Positions 1-5,542 of a stretch of 11,471 bases of DNA are shown piece after piece. Below the pieces are notes generated by a model, which searched no databases, had not been told where the DNA came from, and was given only the letters and a program-made list of their open reading frames with translations. The stretch is from Candidatus Pelagibacter sp. GTDB lineage: Bacteria; Pseudomonadota; Alphaproteobacteria; Pelagibacterales; Pelagibacteraceae. The DNA is taken from NCBI GenBank assembly GCA_028226735.1, contig JAOIYV010000018.1, forward strand, positions 1-11,471, written 5' to 3'. Made by a program: the position numbers and the translations under genes. How positions within the stretch are numbered: position 1 is the first letter of the stretch; every line of letters begins with the position of its first letter.

Positions 1-403
1 TCGCAAATTTACGTGCCTTTGGACTAGCCAAAGATAGTTTTTTTTCATCATTTTTATTAAGATTTTTATTTAAAATTTCTTCGGTAATTTCTTTTTTTTG
101 AGGTTTTTCTTTTGTATAATTTTTTTCAATATTAAGTTGGCTTTTATCATCCTTCTTGATTGATTCGATATTTTCCAAAACTAATATTATATCTCCCTCA
201 GAAACCTTGTCCCCAACTTTAATATTTACAGATACAATTTTTCCATCATAATAAGAGGGTATTTCAACGCTTGATTTGTCACTTTCTATGGTAATAAGTG
301 GATCGTTTTTTATTACTGTTTGGCCATTTGTGATTAGTACCTCAATCACTTCAACATCTTTAAATTCACCAATATTTGGAACTCTAATCTCTCTATTTGA
401 CAT
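1..403 (-). CDS. aceF: Pyruvate dehydrogenase E2, dihydrolipoamide acetyltransferase, N-terminal part (gene runs off the left edge)
   Basis: Only the first 134 residues are in the window. Residues 1-78 form a lipoyl (biotinyl-lipoyl) domain with the motif ESDKSSVEIPS, which places the lipoylated lysine at K43, and the typical closing GDKVSEGD turn. A Lys/Glu/Asn-rich linker follows (about 79-123). The last residues, LASPKARKFA, are the recognisable start of the peripheral-subunit-binding domain that holds E1 or E3. So this E2 has a single lipoyl domain, against three in E. coli AceF; the catalytic acetyltransferase domain lies outside the window. E2 passes the acetyl group from E1 to CoA in the pyruvate dehydrogenase core. 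The ATG at 401-403 lies one base after the aceE stop codon, with no good Shine-Dalgarno sequence, so translational coupling to aceE is likely. A 2-oxoglutarate dehydrogenase E2 is made unlikely by the aceE neighbour. Confidence 0.9.
   Translation of the reverse strand, partial: MSNREIRVPNIGEFKDVEVIEVLITNGQTVIKNDPLITIESDKSSVEIPSYYDGKIVSVNIKVGDKVSEGDIILVLENIESIKKDDKSQLNIEKNYTKEKPQKKEITEEILNKNLNKNDEKKLSLASPKARKFA
170..403 (-). repeat. Lipoyl-domain coding repeat, copy in aceF
   Basis: This segment encodes residues 1-78 of the E2 protein and is the partner of the copy at 3210-3443, in the same orientation. Both domains begin at the start codon of their gene and share the V-P-x-I-G-E-F opening, the E-S-D-K-S-S lipoylation turn and the K-V-G-D-K-V-S closing segment. 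Confidence 0.85.
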
Positions 404-404
404 C

Positions 405-3400
405 TTATAGTTTTGTGGGCATTGGTTTATTGCCATCTATATTATATTTTTTAATAGCTTCTTTTACATATTTTGAGGCTATCAACTGCTCTTTTGACAA
501 TACACTTAATCCATAGGCAACTAAGTGTTCTTTATCAACTTCAAAAAATTTTCTAAGATTTTTTCTTGTATCACTTCTTCCGTATCCATCAGTTCCTAGT
601 GAATAAAAGCTCTTCTTTGTATAAGGTCTAATTTGATCTGAATTCATTCTCATATAATCAGAGGCTGCCATTATTGGTCCCTCTGTTTTTCCTAAACATT
701 GCTCTACAAATGAAACTTTTTGTTCCTTGTCAGGGTTTAAAAGATTATACCTTTCAACTTCCATTCCATCTCTTCTTAATTCATTAAAGCTAGTAACGCT
801 CCAGATGTCACTATCTATCTGGTAGTCATTTTGAAGTATTTCTGCGGCTGCCATCATTTCTCTCAATATTGTCCCTGAACCTAAGAGTTGGATTTTAGTT
901 TTCTTATACCTATTAAATTCTTTGATTTTGTACATTCCCTTTAGAATTCCTTCCTCACACTTTTTATCTTTTGGCATTTCTGGGTGTGAGTAGTTTTCAT
1001 TCATAGTTGTAATATAATAAAAAATATTTTCATTTTTTTCATGCATTCTCTTTAGGCCTTCTCTAAAAATAACTGCTAGTTCATAATGAAAAGTTGGATC
1101 ATAAGTTACACAATTTGGTATTGTTGATGCTATTAAATGACTGTGTCCATCTTGATGTTGTAAGCCTTCACCTGCCAATGTAGTTCTTCCAGCAGTTGCT
1201 CCAATTAAAAAACCTCTAGCTTGACTATCTCCCGCTGCCCATGCAAGGTCTCCTATTCTTTGAAAACCAAACATAGAATAAAAGATATAAATAGGTATCA
1301 TTTCAATATCATGATTTGTATAAGCTGTTGCAGCAGCAATCCATGATGACATTGCTCCAGCCTCATTAATTCCTTCTTCTAAAACCTGTCCACTTTTATC
1401 TTCTCTATAAGAACTTAATTGAGCTGAATCCTCAGGTTCATATTTTTGTCCTTCATGTGCATATATACCTATCTTTTGAAAAAAACCCTCCATACCAAAA
1501 GTTCTTGCTTCATCTGGTATAATTGGAACTAGCCTCGGAGCAACATTCTTATCTCTTAGTAAATTTGTTAACATTCTAACTAGAGACATTGTTGTAGACA
1601 TTTCCTTCTCCCCTGTTGACTCTTTCATAAAATCAAAAATATTTTTTGCTGGAGCTTTAATTGGTTTGGAATAAGTAGTTCTTTCTGGCAGAAAACCGCC
1701 AAGACTCATTCTTCTTTCTTTGATATACTTTATTTCTGGAGATTTTTCTTCAGGTTTGAAATATTCAACATTTTTTACTTGTGCATCTGTTAGCGGAACA
1801 TCAAAACGATCCCTATAATATAATAAATCATCAACATCTAGTTTTTTTGTTTGATGGGATGTGTTAACACTTTCACCTGTTTTTCCCATTCCATATCCTT
1901 TTATTGTTTTAGCTATTATTACTGTTGGGCCACCCTGATTTTTTGATGCTTGATCATATGCCGAATAAACTTTGTGAGGATCGTGACCTCCTCTATTTAA
2001 TCTCCAAATGTCCTTGTCTGATAAGTTAGAAACTAATTCTTGTGTTTCTGAATATTTTCCAAAAAATTTTTCTCTAACATAAGCACCGTCTCTCGCTTTC
2101 ATTGCTTGATATTCTCCATCTACAGTCTCATTCATAATCTTAACTAAATGCCCTGTTTTATCATTAGCAATCAAAGAGTCCCAGTAAGAACCCCAAATTA
2201 CTTTTATTACATTCCATCCAGCTCCTCTAAAACTTCCTTCAAGCTCTTGAATAATTTTTCCATTACCTCTTACTGGTCCATCTAATCTTTGAAGATTGCA
2301 ATTAACAACAAAGATAAGATTATCTAATTTTTCCCTTGCTGCTAAACCTATGGCGCCTAATGATTCTGGCTCATCCATTTCTCCATCACCAAGAAATGCC
2401 CAAACTTTTCGACCTTCATCTTTAATTAATCCACGATTAATTAAGTACTTCATATATCTTGCTTGATAAATTGCGAGCATGGGTCCTAGTCCCATTGACA
2501 CTGTTGGGAATTGCCAAAATTTAGGCATTAACCAAGGATGCGGATAAGATGAAAGGCCGCCAGGTTTAACCTCTTGTCTAAAACTATCTAATTGTTTCTC
2601 ACTCAGTCTTCCCTCTAAAAATGCCCTAGCATACATTCCTGGTGCACTATGACCTTGAAAATATATTAAATCACCTCCAAAATTATTATTCTTAGATCTC
2701 CAAAAGTGATTCATTCCTACATCATAAAGTGTTGCTGCTGATGCAAATGTTCCTATATGCCCACCTAATTCTGGAAATTTCTTATTTGCTCTTACTACCA
2801 TAGCTGCTGCATTCCATCTAATCAAAGATCTAATTCTTCTTTCAATATTTTGATCACCATTAGATTTAACTTCTGCTTCTGGTGGGATTGTATTTATATA
2901 AGGTGTATTTTGTGTGTAAGGAATATTCGCACCTTCTCGATAAGCTTTATTTATTAGTTCTTTAATTAAAAAATGAGCTCTTTGATTTCCATCTTTCTCA
3001 ACAACTGCAGATAATGACTCCAACCAATCTTGAGTTTCTATTGGATCAATATCATTGTCATTTTTAATCTCAATTAGTGTTTGTTTTTTTGAGTCGACAG
3101 TTTTTGTAATTTTAGAATGATCCTTTTTTTCAACTTTTAAAGTTTCTTCTGCTTGCTTAATAATGCTTTCTGTATCTTTGGGGATTGTTTTTTCAGATAT
3201 TGATTTTTTAGAAGATAAAATACTTAGCAACAAATCTCCTTTGGAAACTTTATCTCCAACTTTAACATTAACAGACTCTATTTTTCCCACAATTGTTGAA
3301 GGAATTTCAACACTAGATTTATCACTTTCTATAGTGACTACAGGATCGTTTATATTTATTTGGTCTCCAGGTTTCACTAAAAGCTCAATCACTTCAACTT

Positions 3401-3443
3401 TTTCAAATTCTCCGATATCTGGAACAAGTAATTTTTCACTCAT
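405..3443 (-). CDS. aceE: Pyruvate dehydrogenase E1, homodimeric (AceE) type, with an N-terminal lipoyl domain fusion
   Basis: This is the thiamine-diphosphate enzyme that decarboxylates pyruvate and reductively acetylates lipoyl groups. Residues 1-78 are a lipoyl domain (ESDKSSVEIPS, lipoyl lysine K42) and about 79-130 a charged linker. From about 131 (DIDPIETQDW) to 1012 the protein follows E. coli AceE almost without gaps. As I recall the E. coli numbering, catalytic positions match with a constant offset of 123: H229 (H106), H265 (H142), the TPP/Mg motif GDGEMDEPES with D353 (D230), H530 (H407), E694 (E571) and H763 in LQHQDGHSH (H640). All of these are present, so the enzyme should be active. 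Usual length is about 890 residues, so the excess is the lipoyl domain plus linker. The start at 3443 has no clear ribosome-binding site, but the lipoyl domain begins exactly there. It is the first gene of an aceE-aceF operon. Confidence 0.96.
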   Translation of the reverse strand: MSEKLLVPDIGEFEKVEVIELLVKPGDQININDPVVTIESDKSSVEIPSTIVGKIESVNVKVGDKVSKGDLLLSILSSKKSISEKTIPKDTESIIKQAEETLKVEKKDHSKITKTVDSKKQTLIEIKNDNDIDPIETQDWLESLSAVVEKDGNQRAHFLIKELINKAYREGANIPYTQNTPYINTIPPEAEVKSNGDQNIERRIRSLIRWNAAAMVVRANKKFPELGGHIGTFASAATLYDVGMNHFWRSKNNNFGGDLIYFQGHSAPGMYARAFLEGRLSEKQLDSFRQEVKPGGLSSYPHPWLMPKFWQFPTVSMGLGPMLAIYQARYMKYLINRGLIKDEGRKVWAFLGDGEMDEPESLGAIGLAAREKLDNLIFVVNCNLQRLDGPVRGNGKIIQELEGSFRGAGWNVIKVIWGSYWDSLIANDKTGHLVKIMNETVDGEYQAMKARDGAYVREKFFGKYSETQELVSNLSDKDIWRLNRGGHDPHKVYSAYDQASKNQGGPTVIIAKTIKGYGMGKTGESVNTSHQTKKLDVDDLLYYRDRFDVPLTDAQVKNVEYFKPEEKSPEIKYIKERRMSLGGFLPERTTYSKPIKAPAKNIFDFMKESTGEKEMSTTMSLVRMLTNLLRDKNVAPRLVPIIPDEARTFGMEGFFQKIGIYAHEGQKYEPEDSAQLSSYREDKSGQVLEEGINEAGAMSSWIAAATAYTNHDIEMIPIYIFYSMFGFQRIGDLAWAAGDSQARGFLIGATAGRTTLAGEGLQHQDGHSHLIASTIPNCVTYDPTFHYELAVIFREGLKRMHEKNENIFYYITTMNENYSHPEMPKDKKCEEGILKGMYKIKEFNRYKKTKIQLLGSGTILREMMAAAEILQNDYQIDSDIWSVTSFNELRRDGMEVERYNLLNPDKEQKVSFVEQCLGKTEGPIMAASDYMRMNSDQIRPYTKKSFYSLGTDGYGRSDTRKNLRKFFEVDKEHLVAYGLSVLSKEQLIASKYVKEAIKKYNIDGNKPMPTKL
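3210..3443 (-). repeat. Lipoyl-domain coding repeat, copy in aceE
   Basis: This segment encodes residues 1-78 of the E1 protein. It aligns from the start codon with the lipoyl domain of the adjacent aceF (170-403), with roughly 47 of 78 residues identical by eye and a shared run from T-I-E-S-D-K through E-I-P-S. The nucleotide sequences are also visibly similar around the lipoyl-lysine codon. The two copies are direct repeats about 3.04 kb apart and probably arose by duplication of one domain. Confidence 0.85.
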
Positions 3444-3551
3444 TATTTAAAACGCTTTATACACCTAAAAAGAACTATATTTAATACATTATTAACACAT
3501 TTAGAGCCTTTTTTAGACAATCTTATGTGTCACTTCTTCTTAATGTTTACA

Positions 3552-3557
3552 ATTATA
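3552..3557 (-). promoter_or_regulatory. aceE: Candidate -10 box for aceE-aceF
   Basis: The minus strand reads a perfect TATAAT here, about 110 bases upstream of the aceE start codon, in the 212-base spacer between thiolase and aceE. No convincing -35 hexamer stands 16-18 bases further upstream. The region is so AT-rich that a chance match is plausible. Apart from this and the weak hairpin at 3618-3630, I see nothing defined in 3444-3655. Confidence 0.25.
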
Positions 3558-3617
3558 ATAAAAAAGATGATTAAACTAAAAAATAAAAACAATCTAGATG
3601 CTAAGTTTTGGATTCAA

Positions 3618-3630
3618 AAAGCTTTGCTTT
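3618..3630 (-). terminator. Weak hairpin downstream of the thiolase gene
   Basis: A 5-bp stem (AAAGC/GCTTT) with a 3-base loop lies 25-40 bases past the thiolase stop codon on the minus strand and is followed by a short T run. It has too few GC pairs to be a confident intrinsic terminator. If it does not act, thiolase transcripts would read on into aceE. Confidence 0.2.
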
Positions 3631-3655
3631 ATAAAAGTTTTAGAAATAATTCTTT

Positions 3656-4843
3656 TTAGTTTTTTTCTATACAAACGGCTATACCCATGCCACCACCAAT
3701 ACATAGGGCCGCACAACCTCTAGCTTTATTTTGTTTAATCATTTCGTGAATCAATGTTACTAAAACTCTAGTTCCTGATGCCCCAATAGGATGGCCTAAT
3801 GCTATTGCACCCCCATTGATATTTACTTTTTCTTTTTCAATTTTAAGATCTCTAATTACTGCAATACATTGAGCTGCAAAAGCCTCATTAATTTCAAATA
3901 AATCAATATCTTCAATTTTCCAATTTGCTTTTCTTAAGGCCATTTTAATTGAAGGTATAGGGCCTAAACCCATTAAAGATGGCTCTACACCACATGTTGC
4001 CCAGGATACTATCTTGACTAGTGGCTCTATTGATCTTCGTTCAGCCTCTTCTCGAGACATTAACACTGTCGCTGCCGCTCCATCATTTATTCCTGAAGAA
4101 TTTCCAGCAGTAACTGTTCCTTTTTCTTTAAAAACAGTTTTTAATTTTTTTAGATCTTCTAAATTTAAATTGCTTCTTGGATGTTCGTCTTTTTCAAAAA
4201 GAAAGTTTTTATTATCTGTATCAATCTTTAGTTTGATCAGCTCATTTTTGAATTTATTTTCATTTATAGCTTTTTGAGTTTTTTCTTGAGAATTCAATGC
4301 AAATAAATCTTGCTCATCTCTAGAAATTTTATATTTTTCTGCAACATTTTCGGCTGTAATTCCCATATGATAATTATTAAATGAGTCTATTAGCCCATCT
4401 TTGATCATCGTATCTACTAGCTTATTTTCATCTAGTTTTTTATCTTCTCGATAAAATATAGCATGTGGTGCTCTAGACATATTTTCTTGTCCACCAGCAA
4501 CTAGAATTTTATTTTCACCTAGTTTAATAGATTGATATCCTGAAGTTACAGATCTTAATCCTGATCCACAGACTTGATTAATTATATGTGCAGGTTTTGA
4601 AACAGGAATTCCAGCATGAATAGAAGCTTGTCTTGCTGGGTTTTGTCCTAATCCAGAAGTTAAAACATGTCCCATAATCACCTCATCAATATCGTCTGAT
4701 TTTAATTTTGATTTATAGACGGCTTCTTTAATAGCTAGGGCGCCTAGTTTATCGGCGCTAAGACCTTTTAAAGATCCTTTATATGTGCCTATTGGTGTTC
4801 TTAATGCAGCTGTAATAACTACATCATTTGATTTTTTGCTCAT
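3656..4843 (-). CDS. Acetyl-CoA C-acetyltransferase (thiolase, AtoB/PhaA type)
   Basis: A full-length 395-residue type II thiolase. It interconverts two acetyl-CoA with acetoacetyl-CoA plus CoA in the cytoplasm. The acyl-accepting cysteine is C92 in [10 protein letters not shown]. The active-site NEAFA motif is at 319-323. The GHPIGASG motif gives H351, and the second catalytic cysteine is C381 in ALCIGGGMG. All catalytic residues are present and the length is normal for the family. It stands alone: 212 bases separate its stop from aceE and 75 bases separate its start from a divergent tRNA. With AacS at the right end it could complete acetoacetate use (acetoacetate to acetoacetyl-CoA to acetyl-CoA). 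No phaB- or phaC-like gene is visible, so a polyhydroxybutyrate role is not supported. Longer-chain 3-ketoacyl substrates cannot be excluded by motif reading. Confidence 0.94.
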   Translation of the reverse strand: MSKKSNDVVITAALRTPIGTYKGSLKGLSADKLGALAIKEAVYKSKLKSDDIDEVIMGHVLTSGLGQNPARQASIHAGIPVSKPAHIINQVCGSGLRSVTSGYQSIKLGENKILVAGGQENMSRAPHAIFYREDKKLDENKLVDTMIKDGLIDSFNNYHMGITAENVAEKYKISRDEQDLFALNSQEKTQKAINENKFKNELIKLKIDTDNKNFLFEKDEHPRSNLNLEDLKKLKTVFKEKGTVTAGNSSGINDGAAATVLMSREEAERRSIEPLVKIVSWATCGVEPSLMGLGPIPSIKMALRKANWKIEDIDLFEINEAFAAQCIAVIRDLKIEKEKVNINGGAIALGHPIGASGTRVLVTLIHEMIKQNKARGCAALCIGGGMGIAVCIEKN

Positions 4844-4855
4844 TGATAGTACAGC

Positions 4856-4884
4856 ATAATATTTTATAACTTAAATTACATCAA
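4856..4884 (-). promoter_or_regulatory. Candidate promoter of the thiolase gene
   Basis: On the minus strand TTGATG (4879-4884) and TATTAT (4856-4861) are separated by exactly 17 bases. They match the sigma-70 consensus at 4 of 6 and 5 of 6 positions. Transcription would start near 4849, only about 6 bases before the ATG at 4843. This fits the absence of a Shine-Dalgarno sequence and would give a nearly leaderless mRNA. The AT-rich background lowers confidence. Confidence 0.4.
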
Positions 4885-4894
4885 AAACTTTGAT
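4880..4894. repeat. Short inverted repeat in the thiolase/tRNA divergent spacer
   Basis: ATCAAA-AAC-TTTGAT is a perfect 6-bp inverted repeat with a 3-base spacer. It overlaps the candidate -35 box of the thiolase gene and lies 25 bases upstream of the tRNA. It has the form of a small operator, but no regulator gene is nearby and the arms are AT-rich, so chance is a real alternative. Confidence 0.25.
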
Positions 4895-4918
4895 ATGTTG
4901 GACAAATTATTTAATTAA

Positions 4919-4995
4919 GGACCGCTGGCCAAATTGGATAAGGCGCTCGGCTACGAACCGGGAGATTCCAGATTCGAGTTCTGGGCGGTCCACCA
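4919..4995 (+). tRNA. tRNA-Arg, anticodon ACG
   Basis: A 77-base cloverleaf. The acceptor stem GGACCGC pairs perfectly with GCGGTCC (4985-4991). A D arm with GCC/GGC pairing follows. The anticodon stem CTCGG/CCGGG holds the loop CTACGAA with anticodon ACG at 4953-4955. The variable loop is AGATT, and the T arm CCAGA/TCTGG has the loop TTCGAGT. The discriminator is A4992 and the 3' CCA (4993-4995) is encoded. The ACG anticodon is normally edited to ICG by TadA and then reads CGU, CGC and CGA codons. No terminator separates the tRNA from the small ORF that starts 16 bases later. Confidence 0.96.
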
Positions 4996-4996
4996 A

Positions 4997-5002
4997 AAAG
5001 GA
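4997..5002 (+). promoter_or_regulatory. Shine-Dalgarno-like site directly after the tRNA 3' end
   Basis: AAAGGA starts two bases after the tRNA CCA end and stands 9 bases before the ATG at 5012. It supports the start of the small membrane ORF. It would sit at the very 5' end of the mRNA once the tRNA is cut away. Confidence 0.4.
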
Positions 5003-5011
5003 TAAATAACA

Positions 5012-5110
5012 ATGTTAGATTGGCTATTAAAATCATCACTACAAAAATCAGTTATATATTTTTTTATAATCATTTTTATAATTTTATTAATTTTAACTTT
5101 CATACTATAA
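5012..5110 (+). CDS. Small single-pass membrane protein, 32 residues, unknown function
   Basis: ATG at 5012-5014, TAA at 5108-5110. The peptide begins MLDWLLKSSLQKS, a short amphipathic stretch with two lysines. It then has an unbroken hydrophobic segment of about 19 residues (Ile/Phe/Leu-rich) to the C-terminus, long enough for one membrane helix with the N-terminus inside. An AAAGGA site 9 bases upstream and a start 6 bases before the thioesterase ATG argue for a real translated ORF in the same transcript as the tRNA and the thioesterase. I do not recognise a family. AT-rich sequence readily gives Ile/Leu/Phe-rich frames by chance, so the call is tentative. Confidence 0.45.
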   Translation: MLDWLLKSSLQKSVIYFFIIIFIILLILTFIL

Positions 5111-5116
5111 AGAATT

Positions 5117-5542
5117 ATGAGTAATGAATTTGAGCAAATAAGTATTAAACCTGGTTTTATGAAACACAATGGTGGTGTTTTATTTAGAACTATTTCTGAA
5201 ATAGAATATGAATTTAAAACCACAATTAATGAAAATCATTTAAATGCTGCTGGGATAACTCATGGAGGTTATTTATCAGCATTAATTGATGCAGGGGCTG
5301 GAACTGCTGCACATAGAGCATCTGGAAATGCACCTTGTGTAACTATTTCATTGGATCTAAAATTTATTGGTGCATCTAAAGTTGGTGATGAAGTTACTGG
5401 TTTTACAAAAATTCTTAAAAAAACAAACACACTAGTGTTTTTGTTTTGTGAACTAAAATGTAATGATAAAATTATTACTTCAGCATCGGGGATATGGAAA
5501 ATTTTAAAAATTAAACCATCTGATCTTGGTCCCGGTGGATAA
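5117..5542 (+). CDS. PaaI-type hotdog-fold acyl-CoA thioesterase
   Basis: A 141-residue single hotdog domain, the normal size for PaaI/YdiI-like thioesterases, which hydrolyse acyl- or aryl-CoA thioesters as cytoplasmic oligomers. The family signature is clear: THGGYLSALID at 48-58, with the HGG turn at 49-51 and the catalytic-position acidic residue D58. D58 stands nine residues after the histidine, as in E. coli PaaI. The strand TISLDLKFIGAS (77-87) is the typical central beta region. The substrate cannot be told from motifs. The start lies 6 bases after the stop of the small membrane ORF, so the two are probably coupled. The stop codon ends at 5542, directly against the stop of the opposing TRAP permease gene (5543). 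Its 3' half also carries a palindrome that may act as the terminator of the opposite strand. Confidence 0.88.
   Translation: MSNEFEQISIKPGFMKHNGGVLFRTISEIEYEFKTTINENHLNAAGITHGGYLSALIDAGAGTAAHRASGNAPCVTISLDLKFIGASKVGDEVTGFTKILKKTNTLVFLFCELKCNDKIITSASGIWKILKIKPSDLGPGG
5417..5447 (-). terminator. Candidate terminator of the TRAP operon, embedded in the thioesterase gene
   Basis: A near-perfect palindrome centred on ACTAGT spans 5420-5447, with 14-base arms and one mismatch (5428/5439). Read on the minus strand it gives a stem with a 4-base CTAG loop followed at once by seven T residues (5417-5423). That is the layout of an intrinsic terminator about 96 bases past the permease stop codon. The stem is mostly A-T with few G-C pairs, so strength is uncertain. 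There is no other terminator for the permease, because it has no downstream spacer. Confidence 0.4.

Noticed and set aside
3163..3450. Plus-strand open frame of 95 codons opposite the start of aceE
   Set aside because: It lies wholly antisense to the strongly conserved lipoyl domain and linker. Its composition is that expected from the complement of the real gene.
4951..5223. Minus-strand open frame of 90 codons covering part of the tRNA and the thioesterase start
   Set aside because: It runs through the tRNA-Arg gene and opposite the thioesterase and small ORF. No family resemblance or ribosome-binding site is visible.
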